From assembly GCA_946545105.1 (NCBI GenBank), contig CAMNMY010000058.1:1-5931 (forward strand): a stretch of 5,931 nt of DNA. The letters are read 5' to 3'. A program made the position numbers and the translations under genes. The stretch is from an uncultured Clostridia bacterium (lineage in GTDB: Bacteria; Bacillota_A; Clostridia; Christensenellales; UBA3700). Shown piece after piece: positions 1 through 4,800 of this stretch (positions within the stretch are counted from its first letter, which is position 1; every line of letters starts with the position of its first letter). The notes below the pieces were generated by a model. The model worked only from the letters and a program-made list of their open reading frames with translations. It was not told where the DNA came from and did no database searches.

Positions 1-356
1 ACATTCATTTCTTGGCCAATATCTCCCATATGGCAAATATCTATACCATCCATTCGATATAAATAAACGTTGTTTTCCCCTCTTTTTGCCCCTTTATCAT
101 TGTCATGGTAACTTAGTAGACCAGTAATTCCGACTCCGCCAATTTCCCATGCGCCTAGGCTATCAATAATAGTTGGACCACCCTTTACATTACTTACAGC
201 ACTATGGTCTTTATGCTTATGTGATACAGTTACGACATTTGCCTCAACTGTATCCATTTTAAAGCCAACATAACTATCATATGGATCAGTTACGATTGTA
301 GTACCAGTAGATTCTGTAAGCTTAAAGCAAGAATGTCCTAGCCATTGAATTTTCAT
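1..356 (-). CDS. MBL-fold metal-dependent hydrolase (UlaG/COG2220-like), C-terminus outside window
   Basis: This gene is partial. Its first 118 residues are visible and it runs off the left edge of the window. The protein opens with MKIQWLGHSCFKL, the usual N-terminal strand of the small UlaG-like metallo-beta-lactamase-fold proteins. The metal-binding signature HKHKDH (HxHxDH) is at residues 46-51, a further candidate ligand His is at 84 (SYHDN), and HMGD follows at 109-112. These suggest a two-metal cytoplasmic hydrolase; no signal peptide is visible. The substrate cannot be told from sequence, and members of this family are mostly uncharacterised. The ATG shares its A with the TAA stop of prs (TAATG), so the two genes are almost certainly co-transcribed and probably translationally coupled. 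I am sure of the fold and unsure of the function. Confidence 0.9.
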   Translation of the reverse strand, partial: MKIQWLGHSCFKLTESTGTTIVTDPYDSYVGFKMDTVEANVVTVSHKHKDHSAVSNVKGGPTIIDSLGAWEIGGVGITGLLSYHDNDKGAKRGENNVYLYRMDGIDICHMGDIGQEMN

Positions 357-1561
357 TATTTTTTCTCTCCATCAATATTTAAAGTCATTTGTTGTGGTTG
401 ACCAATATTGTATTTTTCAATTAATTCATGAATCTTATCATGTGGATCTAGAAGTGGTGATAATGATAAGTTTTGATCGCAAGCAGAAATAATGTAAGCG
501 ATAAACTTAGACATATCAGCTTGGATGAACCAAGGCTCATCAATCATTTCTTGGTAAGAATATGTTAGGTTTGTGCTTAATACAGCTGTGAATAAACCTT
601 GTTCATATGCCTTACGGAATTTATCTAGACCTTCTGTAAACAAAGCGAATGTAGCACATAAGAAGATTTTGCCGCATCCTCTTTCTTTTAATTCAGAACA
701 TAGCTTTAATAAGCTATCACCTGTTGCTAGGATATCATCTGCAACAAAGATTGTCTTATCCTTAACATCGTTACCAATGTATTCATGAGCAACGATTGGG
801 TTTCTACCATTAACTACGTTAGCATAGTCACGTCTCTTATAGAACATACCTAAATCTACACCTAAAACTGATGCATAGTAGATGTTTCTACCCATAGCGC
901 CTTCATCTGGAGAAACAACCATGAAGTTTTCTTTTCCCATATCCAATGTAGGATATTTCTTTAGAAGTGCTTTTAAAATTTGGTATGTTGGGAAGAAGTT
1001 ATCAAATCCCATTAAAGGTTCAGCGTTTTGAACTCTTGGATCGTGAGCATCAAATGTAATGATGTCTGAAACGCCGATTGTATTTAATTCATGTAACATT
1101 TGAGAGCAATCTAGAGATTCTCTTGTTACACGTCTATGTTGTCTTCCACCATATAGTAGAGGCATTACAACTGTAATCTTCTTTGCTTTACCGCCAACAG
1201 CACCGATTAAACGCTTTAAGTCAGCATAATGGTCATCTGGTGACATTCTGTTTGGTGTACCAAACATGTTGTATGTTAAAGAATAATTTCCTACATCACA
1301 AATGATATATAAATCCTTACCTCTAATAGTTTCTGCAACCATTCCTTTTCCATCACCTGTTGTGAATCTTGGGCAAGAACTCTTTACTAAGAAAGTATCC
1401 TTTGTATTCTTCATGCCATGAGCTTGGATTTCATTGTTGTACCAAGTTGTTAAATAATAATCTACTTTTTCTCCTAATTCTTTAGCACCATCCATAGCTA
1501 AAATAGCCATGTCTGACAAATCCTTATCAAATTTGAACACAGATTCGTAATATGGTTTCAT
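356..1561 (-). CDS. prs: Ribose-phosphate pyrophosphokinase (PRPP synthetase), long clostridial form
   Basis: The product makes 5-phosphoribosyl-1-pyrophosphate from ribose 5-phosphate and ATP, the cytoplasmic precursor for purines, pyrimidines, NAD, histidine and tryptophan. Recognisable elements, in order, are ETIRGKD (about residues 77-83), the ATP-site RQHRR (140-144), DAHDP with the metal-binding His (171-175; usually DLH), SPDEGAMGR (217-225), KRR (242-244), and the PRPP/ribose-phosphate loop DDILATGDS (275-283). At 401 residues it is clearly longer than the common enzyme of about 315; extra sequence lies at the N-terminus and in the C-terminal tail. The usual N-terminal FxDGE segment is not obvious. 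The ATG at 1561 is chosen over an in-frame TTG at 1573 because GGAGG sits 5 nt before the ATG and would lie inside the longer product. The gene is preceded by an overlapping upstream frame and followed by an overlapping MBL-fold gene. Confidence 0.93.
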   Translation of the reverse strand: MKPYYESVFKFDKDLSDMAILAMDGAKELGEKVDYYLTTWYNNEIQAHGMKNTKDTFLVKSSCPRFTTGDGKGMVAETIRGKDLYIICDVGNYSLTYNMFGTPNRMSPDDHYADLKRLIGAVGGKAKKITVVMPLLYGGRQHRRVTRESLDCSQMLHELNTIGVSDIITFDAHDPRVQNAEPLMGFDNFFPTYQILKALLKKYPTLDMGKENFMVVSPDEGAMGRNIYYASVLGVDLGMFYKRRDYANVVNGRNPIVAHEYIGNDVKDKTIFVADDILATGDSLLKLCSELKERGCGKIFLCATFALFTEGLDKFRKAYEQGLFTAVLSTNLTYSYQEMIDEPWFIQADMSKFIAYIISACDQNLSLSPLLDPHDKIHELIEKYNIGQPQQMTLNIDGEKK

Positions 1562-1677
1562 TGTTGCCTCCAATATATATTGTTGTTAATTATTTCCTGA
1601 AATTTGTAACCAAAAATTGAGATGCTATCGTATCTTTTGTTGTAAAAATTATTCATGCTGTTCGCGGGTAAATCCAT
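1558..1677 (-). CDS. Putative upstream leader ORF of prs (39 aa), translationally coupled
   Basis: This is a small frame of 39 codons starting MDLPANSMNNFYNK and ending NNNIYWRQQ. I recognise no family. It has its own ribosome-binding site, AGAGG, 5 nt before the ATG. Its TGA stop overlaps the prs ATG as ATGA, the classic geometry for translational coupling. It begins about 30 nt downstream of the likely transcription start. It is rich in Asn, Ile and aromatic residues, with no membrane segment or cysteine motif. It could be a regulatory leader peptide, a genuine microprotein, or a chance open frame in AT-rich DNA; the well-placed ribosome-binding site and the exact ATGA overlap argue against chance but do not rule it out. 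Confidence 0.45.
   Translation of the reverse strand: MDLPANSMNNFYNKRYDSISIFGYKFQEIINNNIYWRQQ
1567..1571 (-). promoter_or_regulatory. Shine-Dalgarno site of prs
   Basis: GGAGG (minus strand) lies 5 nt before the ATG at 1561. It fixes the prs start, because the in-frame TTG at 1573 would place this site within the coding sequence. It also lies within the last codons (TGG AGG) of the upstream reading frame 1558-1677, so ribosomes translating that frame would cross it. Confidence 0.85.
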
Positions 1678-1712
1678 TGAATCCTCTCGATGTATAATCT
1701 CAATCTATGTTT

Positions 1713-1741
1713 ATTCTAACACTAACGCGGGTATTATTCAA
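1713..1741 (-). promoter_or_regulatory. Sigma-A type promoter for the prs transcript
   Basis: On the minus strand, TTGAAT (1741-1736) is separated by exactly 17 nt from TAGAAT (1718-1713). The -10 box is preceded by TG one base upstream (TGTTAGAAT), an extended -10 element. Transcription would start near 1706, giving a leader of about 145 nt that contains the 39-codon upstream frame. It lies just after ispE, so prs and the MBL-fold gene probably form their own transcription unit. Confidence 0.65.
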
Positions 1742-1774
1742 ATAAAATACGCATAAATATATATAATTTAAGCG
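1740..1774 (-). terminator. Possible weak terminator after ispE
   Basis: Just past the ispE stop, the minus strand can fold as CGC-T-TAAAT, a loop of TATATAT, then ATTTA-T-GCG (1774-1750). This is a 3 + 5 bp stem with one T-T mismatch, followed by TATTTTATTT. It is AT-rich and not very stable, so termination may be partial. It lies directly before the prs promoter, which fits a transcript boundary. Confidence 0.35.
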
Positions 1775-1776
1775 CA

Positions 1777-2598
1777 CTAAACTTCTTCTAGAATTTCAAT
1801 ACCTTTTGGAAGTGTATTTATCGATGCTTTGAATGCAAAGTCTTCGCCAATCTTCTCTAGAGCCTCATCAGCATCTTTTTTTGTATCAAATAGACCACAT
1901 ACAGCACTGCCTGATCCAGTCATAAATACTTTATTTGTATGCTTAGATAATTCATCAAAAGCATCTTTGATGCTTGGAGATAAAGCAATTGCTGGAGCTG
2001 TAAGTACATTGAAGAATTCTTGACCTTTATCTTCAAATGAAGAATCAACAATTCTACCTATATCATCGTATTTTTTATAAACTTCTTTTGTTGAAGCACC
2101 TTGTGCTTTTTGGATAATAACCAAATATCTTTCATTAAATGTTTCAATAGGAGATATCATCTCTCCTTTACATCTAACTCTTGCTGGACCACCTTTCATC
2201 ATATACACAACATCACTACCAACAGATAATGCTAGTTTTGTCATATATTCATAATCTATTCCGTACAATCTACCATAAGCGAAAAATACACCTGCTGCAT
2301 CTGCAGAAGAACCACCTACGCCAGCTGACATAGGGATGTGCTTTTTGATGTCTACTTTCATTCTATAGCCATAGGCTAAAGTTAAAACATCCAAAGCTTT
2401 TTTGGCAGTATTTTTATCGTCCTGCAAAACACCATCCATATAAACTTCATTTTCTAAAGATTTCTCGCAAGTGATCTCATCAAATAAACTACAAGATTCC
2501 ATTACCATATCCAAAGAATGGTAACCATCGTCCAAAATGCCTTTAATATCTAGCATCAAATTTAATTTAGCAAATACTTTAAGTGAAATTTGTTCCAT
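1777..2598 (-). CDS. ispE: 4-diphosphocytidyl-2-C-methyl-D-erythritol kinase (IspE)
   Basis: The product is the ATP-dependent kinase that phosphorylates the 2-hydroxyl of CDP-methylerythritol in the non-mevalonate (MEP) pathway to isoprenoid precursors; it is a cytoplasmic GHMP-kinase-fold enzyme. It starts with the typical MEQISLKVFAKLNLMLDI, with the catalytic Lys of the AKLNL segment at 11 and DDGYHSL at 23-29. The glycine-rich ATP loop PMSAGVGGSSADAAG is at 89-103. Asp129 in GSDVVYMM fits the catalytic Asp of the usual GADVPFF, although the Pro is replaced by Val. The C-terminal GHMP motif appears as MTGSGSAVCGLF. The product is 273 residues, close to the family norm. A longer in-frame version from a TTG at 2655 adds 19 residues with no homology character and overlaps the ANTAR gene, so I reject it. 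No Shine-Dalgarno site precedes the ATG; see the extended -10 element nearby. Confidence 0.94.
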   Translation of the reverse strand: MEQISLKVFAKLNLMLDIKGILDDGYHSLDMVMESCSLFDEITCEKSLENEVYMDGVLQDDKNTAKKALDVLTLAYGYRMKVDIKKHIPMSAGVGGSSADAAGVFFAYGRLYGIDYEYMTKLALSVGSDVVYMMKGGPARVRCKGEMISPIETFNERYLVIIQKAQGASTKEVYKKYDDIGRIVDSSFEDKGQEFFNVLTAPAIALSPSIKDAFDELSKHTNKVFMTGSGSAVCGLFDTKKDADEALEKIGEDFAFKASINTLPKGIEILEEV

Positions 2599-2605
2599 CA
2601 AGTAA

Positions 2606-2614
2606 ATTATATCA
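2606..2614 (-). promoter_or_regulatory. Extended -10 promoter element at the ispE start
   Basis: TGATATAAT on the minus strand matches the extended -10 consensus (TGnTATAAT) perfectly and ends 7 nt before the ispE ATG. Transcription would start at about 2599-2598, at or one base before the ATG, giving a leaderless or nearly leaderless mRNA. No good -35 box is seen 16-18 nt upstream, which extended -10 promoters can do without. ispE could also be read from the upstream glnA-ANTAR unit. Confidence 0.5.
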
Positions 2615-2629
2615 TAAACTATAAGTTTA
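2615..2629 (-). repeat. 15-bp inverted repeat upstream of the ispE -10 box
   Basis: TAAACTTATAGTTTA is a perfect 6-bp inverted repeat around a 3-base centre, ending directly before the extended -10 element and lying in the ANTAR-ispE gap. It could be an operator or a small hairpin in read-through RNA. In such AT-rich DNA it could also be chance. Confidence 0.3.
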
Positions 2630-2635
2630 AAAATT

Positions 2636-3202
2636 TTATTTTGAATACATGTCAATTATAGACTTTGCAACATCTTTCTTTAAACATCTTTGATCTTTAG
2701 ATGTTTTGTCTAAATGCTTATGCGCAGCCTCTTCTGACATGTGCAAATGCTCCATAAGGAGCATCTTTGCTCTTGAAATTAATTTTAGTTCTTCTAATTT
2801 ATCTGACAATCTATGGTTTTCTTCTTGCATCTTATCCATTTTGTAAGATTGCGCCTTGAAGAATTGAAGCATCTTATATAGTTGTCTTTTTGAAACTGGC
2901 TTTGGAAGCGCAATTACTGTAGTTCCATAGAACTTTTGTTCTACCGTATCCAAAATGTCAGCGTTTACTAATAGGATTGTGTTTGAAAATAATCTTTCTT
3001 CGTTAAACATTGCAAGTTCGTGTCCAAACTCATCTGGAAGCGGCGCATTAATAACCACCATAGGAACGGACTTGCTATCTATAGTTCTTCTTGCTTCGTT
3101 TCCTGATTTTACTTGCGTAATAAAGGAGAAGCCAGCTTCTTTGAAAAGCTGTGCAAATTCTGCACTCAATTCTCCTTTTGACACAAATAAAATTTCAGCC
3201 AT
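2636..3202 (-). CDS. ANTAR-domain antiterminator with degenerate receiver domain (NitR-like)
   Basis: This is a 188-residue response-regulator-like protein. Residues 1-115 resemble a receiver domain (ILFVSKGE, VVINAPLPDEFG, the conserved LPKP at 99-102). A charged, probably coiled-coil linker spans about 118-140. An ANTAR RNA-binding domain covers about 139-186: KLISRAKMLLMEHLHMSEEAA and a C-terminal DVAKSIIDMY. ANTAR proteins bind paired hexaloop RNA hairpins and prevent transcription termination; in clostridia one such regulator (NitR) is encoded next to glnA. The normal phospho-accepting Asp is replaced by Asn52, and the N-terminal acidic pair is missing (VSKGE), so control by phosphorylation is unlikely. 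The gene starts 6 bp after the upstream glutamine-synthetase-family gene; its ribosome-binding site, AAGGA, lies inside that gene's last codons, so the two form an operon. Target RNAs cannot be named from this window. Confidence 0.9.
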   Translation of the reverse strand: MAEILFVSKGELSAEFAQLFKEAGFSFITQVKSGNEARRTIDSKSVPMVVINAPLPDEFGHELAMFNEERLFSNTILLVNADILDTVEQKFYGTTVIALPKPVSKRQLYKMLQFFKAQSYKMDKMQEENHRLSDKLEELKLISRAKMLLMEHLHMSEEAAHKHLDKTSKDQRCLKKDVAKSIIDMYSK

Positions 3203-3208
3203 TAATTA

Positions 3209-4477
3209 TTAGATCCTTCCGAAATACTTCTCATCTAAGAATGAAGACTTATCTGAACATGTTGCATATTGCTTATATTCATTCTTCTTATAATTAATAA
3301 ATTGCTCTAAATGTTTAGCTGGAATGACTTTATTGATAAAGTCACTTTCTTCAGCAATTTCAATTGCTTCGCTTAAAGATAGAGGTAATGTGTCGTATTG
3401 CTTGTTATCTACAATTACTTCTGTAACTGGTTTATCTAATTCAAGGCCTTTTTCTAAACCTTCAGCACCTGCAAATAGCAATAAAGCGTATGCAATATAT
3501 GGATTGCATGATGGGTCAGCTGAGTTAATTGTTGCCTTATATTTACTAACTTTTAATACTTGGTGCAACTTTTGTTCAGCCCATCCAATATATTTTGGTG
3601 ATGTTGAATAATTGAATCTATCATATGAGTTTGGTGTTGGGTTTAGGAATAGTGTCATATCCTTAATTCTATTCATAATACCTGCTAAGAAATTTCTCAT
3701 TTCTTTGCTCTCTGTTGAGCATTCCTTATCCCCCTTCTTTAGAAGAACGTTAATTCTTAAGGCACTACCTTCTTCGTTTTCAATTGGCTTTGGCAAGAAA
3801 GAAGCATATAATCCAGCTCCAGCTGCAATTGATTTAACTGTTGATTTGAATGTCATTAAATCATCAGCTGCAAATAATGCATCGTTGTAGTTAAATCTGA
3901 TTTCGTTTTGGCCTGGTCCTTTTTCATGGTGAGATGATGTAGGTTTTAGGCCTTGTCTTTCCAAAGTAAAGCAGATGTCTCTTCTAACGTTTTCACCTTT
4001 ATCTAAAGGTGCTGCATCCAAATATCCAGCTCTATCATATGGAGTATGAGTAGGTTCGCCGTTTTCTGCGCGCTCAAATAAATAGAAGTCACAGTTGCTA
4101 CCAATTGTGCAAGAATATCCTAATTTCTTTAAATTCTCTTGAGCACTTTGAAGCAAATATCTTCCATCGCATTCAGCAAAAGTACCATCCTCATGCTTTA
4201 AGTGGCTATACATTCTTATAACCGAACCATGTTGTGGTCTCCAAGGTAATACTTGCATTGTGTTTGGATCTGGGAATAATCGAATGTCACCTCTTTCGTA
4301 CGATGCAATACCATCGAAAGCTTCTTCATCGATTGCTCTTCCTTTCTCAAAAACATCTTCAAGTTCTGTTGCAAATATTGAAACATTCTTTAGATTGCCA
4401 AGTGCATCACAGAATGCCAATTTTACGAACTTTACTCCATTTTCTTCAATAAAATCTAAAACGTCTTGTTTGTTCAT
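3209..4477 (-). CDS. glnA: Type I glutamine synthetase family protein, probably catalytically degenerate
   Basis: Family membership is clear: KFVKLAFCDALGNLKNV (16-32), LPWRPQHG (77-84), AGYLDAAPLDKGENVRRD (150-167), SSHHEKGPGQNEI (181-193), SFLPKPI (226-232), NPTPNSYDR (279-287) and SADPSCNPYIA (319-329) all follow type I enzymes, which make glutamine from glutamate, ammonia and ATP. Active-site residues do not. The metal-binding ExE of GPEPEFF reads GSNCDFY (Asn128, Asp130). The His of GSGMHCN is Arg241. The Glu of RVEVRSxDP is Thr316. The flap GYEAP reads YSTSP. The arginines of NRSPLIRIP are absent. Glu185 and Glu192 remain. It is 422 residues, slightly short. I infer a pseudoenzyme or a changed activity, perhaps regulatory given the ANTAR gene 6 bp downstream. 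The comparison is from memory, by eye. The start is fixed by GAGG 6 nt upstream; an in-frame TTG at 4522 is rejected. The symbol marks the family, not proven activity. Confidence 0.88.
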   Translation of the reverse strand: MNKQDVLDFIEENGVKFVKLAFCDALGNLKNVSIFATELEDVFEKGRAIDEEAFDGIASYERGDIRLFPDPNTMQVLPWRPQHGSVIRMYSHLKHEDGTFAECDGRYLLQSAQENLKKLGYSCTIGSNCDFYLFERAENGEPTHTPYDRAGYLDAAPLDKGENVRRDICFTLERQGLKPTSSHHEKGPGQNEIRFNYNDALFAADDLMTFKSTVKSIAAGAGLYASFLPKPIENEEGSALRINVLLKKGDKECSTESKEMRNFLAGIMNRIKDMTLFLNPTPNSYDRFNYSTSPKYIGWAEQKLHQVLKVSKYKATINSADPSCNPYIAYALLLFAGAEGLEKGLELDKPVTEVIVDNKQYDTLPLSLSEAIEIAEESDFINKVIPAKHLEQFINYKKNEYKQYATCSDKSSFLDEKYFGRI

Positions 4478-4483
4478 ATAACA

Positions 4484-4493
4484 CCTCACCTCG
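4484..4493 (-). promoter_or_regulatory. Shine-Dalgarno site of the glnA-family gene
   Basis: CGAGGTGAGG on the minus strand contains two GAGG cores; the nearer ends 6 nt before the ATG at 4477. It decides this start over the in-frame TTG at 4522, which would place the site inside the coding region. Confidence 0.8.
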
Positions 4494-4511
4494 TGTTTTA
4501 TTAATAAATAT

Positions 4512-4541
4512 AATATATTCAATAATATTACAAATATTCAA
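4512..4541 (-). promoter_or_regulatory. Candidate promoter for the glnA-ANTAR operon
   Basis: On the minus strand TTGAAT (4541-4536), 18 nt, then TATATT (4517-4512). Transcription would start near 4505, leaving a leader of about 28 nt, too short for a two-hairpin ANTAR target. The surroundings are so AT-rich that other -10-like boxes exist, and the word ATTGAATAT occurs twice here. This is the best candidate rather than a firm call. Confidence 0.35.
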
Positions 4542-4593
4542 TCAAATAAATATTTTATGGCGCATTTTTTACATTTTTGATACAAAACTATTA

Positions 4594-4622
4594 TTGACAG
4601 CAAACCTCTATAGCGCTAAAAT
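4594..4622 (+). promoter_or_regulatory. Sigma-A type promoter of pheA
   Basis: A perfect TTGACA -35 box (4594-4599), a 17-nt spacer and TAAAAT (4617-4622, 5 of 6 matches to TATAAT). The predicted start is near 4629, giving a pheA leader of about 170 nt with a leader peptide and an intrinsic terminator. Confidence 0.8.
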
Positions 4623-4627
4623 AATGC

Positions 4628-4764
4628 CAACAAGGAAGAAATTAAATGCAAAATTATTTAGTCTTTAACTTTAGAGGATGGTTTTTTAAAAGCTGCAAAT
4701 AGCTACAGCCTCTAACTTCTTGTTGTAAAAAATATAATATGATAAAAAATTAAAGGTCTTGTAG
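4628..4764 (+). promoter_or_regulatory. Alternative RNA pairings of the pheA attenuator (anti-antiterminator and antiterminator)
   Basis: Two mutually exclusive states can be drawn. State 1: CAACAAGGAAG (4628-4638) pairs with CTTCTTGTTG (4716-4725), 10 bp with one bulged G, covering the leader ribosome-binding site; stacked on it, TTAGAGG (4671-4677) pairs perfectly with CCTCTAA (4709-4715). State 2, antiterminator: CTACAG-CCT (4703-4711) pairs with AGG-TC-TTGTAG (4754-4764), 9 bp including one G-U and a 2-nt bulge, which removes the 5' arm of the terminator. A ribosome stalled at the Phe codons 4682-4687 would cover 4671-4677 and leave 4703-4711 free, favouring state 2. A ribosome at the stop codon 4700-4702 would cover 4703-4711 and allow termination. 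The pairings were found by eye; energies were not computed. Confidence 0.65.
4646..4702 (+). CDS. Putative Phe/aromatic-rich leader peptide of the pheA attenuator (18 aa)
   Basis: The frame encodes MQNYLVFNFRGWFFKSCK and stops with TAG. Four of 18 residues are Phe, plus one Tyr and one Trp, with a Trp-Phe-Phe run encoded at 4679-4687. A ribosome-binding site, AAGGA (4632-4636), lies 9 nt before the ATG and only a few bases from the predicted transcript start. It sits between the promoter and a strong terminator ahead of a phenylalanine biosynthesis gene, exactly where a pheL-type control peptide belongs. The peptide probably has no function beyond letting ribosome position report charged tRNA-Phe supply. 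No homology is claimed; the call rests on position, composition and the fit with the RNA pairings. Confidence 0.75.
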   Translation: MQNYLVFNFRGWFFKSCK

Positions 4765-4789
4765 CAAAATACAAGGCCTATTTTTATTT
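4754..4789 (+). terminator. Intrinsic terminator in the pheA leader (attenuator)
   Basis: A 10-bp stem, AGGTCTTGTA (4754-4763) with TACAAGGCCT (4770-4779), has one T-G pair, a 6-nt loop GCAAAA, and is followed directly by ATTTTTATTT. It lies immediately before the pheA ribosome-binding site (AGGAG, 4790-4794). No gene ends here on the plus strand apart from the leader peptide, so its likely role is conditional termination ahead of pheA. Confidence 0.85.
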
Positions 4790-4800
4790 AGGAGATATAT

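Noticed and set aside
1562..1573. prs start at a TTG at 1573
   Set aside because: The GGAGG ribosome-binding site would be inside the coding sequence; the ATG at 1561 is 5 nt downstream of it.
2599..2655. Longer ispE product starting at a TTG at 2655
   Set aside because: The 19 extra residues do not resemble IspE, the start lacks a ribosome-binding site, and it would overlap the ANTAR gene; family proteins begin near MEQISLKVFAKLNL.
573..4481. Plus-strand open frames of about 64-95 codons within prs, ispE, the ANTAR gene and the glnA-family gene
   Set aside because: They lie antisense to well-supported genes, have no family resemblance or ribosome-binding sites that I can see, and are explained as shadows of the minus-strand genes.
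4478..4522. Longer glutamine-synthetase-family product starting at a TTG at 4522
   Set aside because: The strong GAGG site lies inside that extension and correctly precedes the ATG at 4477; the extension also overlaps the candidate -10 box.
4478..4640. Two-hexaloop ANTAR target RNA or GlnR/TnrA box upstream of the glnA-family gene
   Set aside because: I found AT-rich hairpins on the minus strand, but no pair of stems with hexaloops carrying A1 and G4, no terminator after them, and no good match to TGTNA-N7-TNACA.
4733..4738. TATAAT as a second pheA promoter
   Set aside because: The hexamer is perfect, but no plausible -35 box lies 16-19 nt upstream and there is no TG extension; it lies in the AT-rich spacer of the attenuator.
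4623..4800. T-box riboswitch upstream of pheA
   Set aside because: A terminator before an amino-acid gene in a Firmicute suggests a T-box, but the conserved T-box sequence (AGGGTGGNACCGCG) is absent and the leader of about 170 nt holds no stem I. The leader peptide explains the region better.
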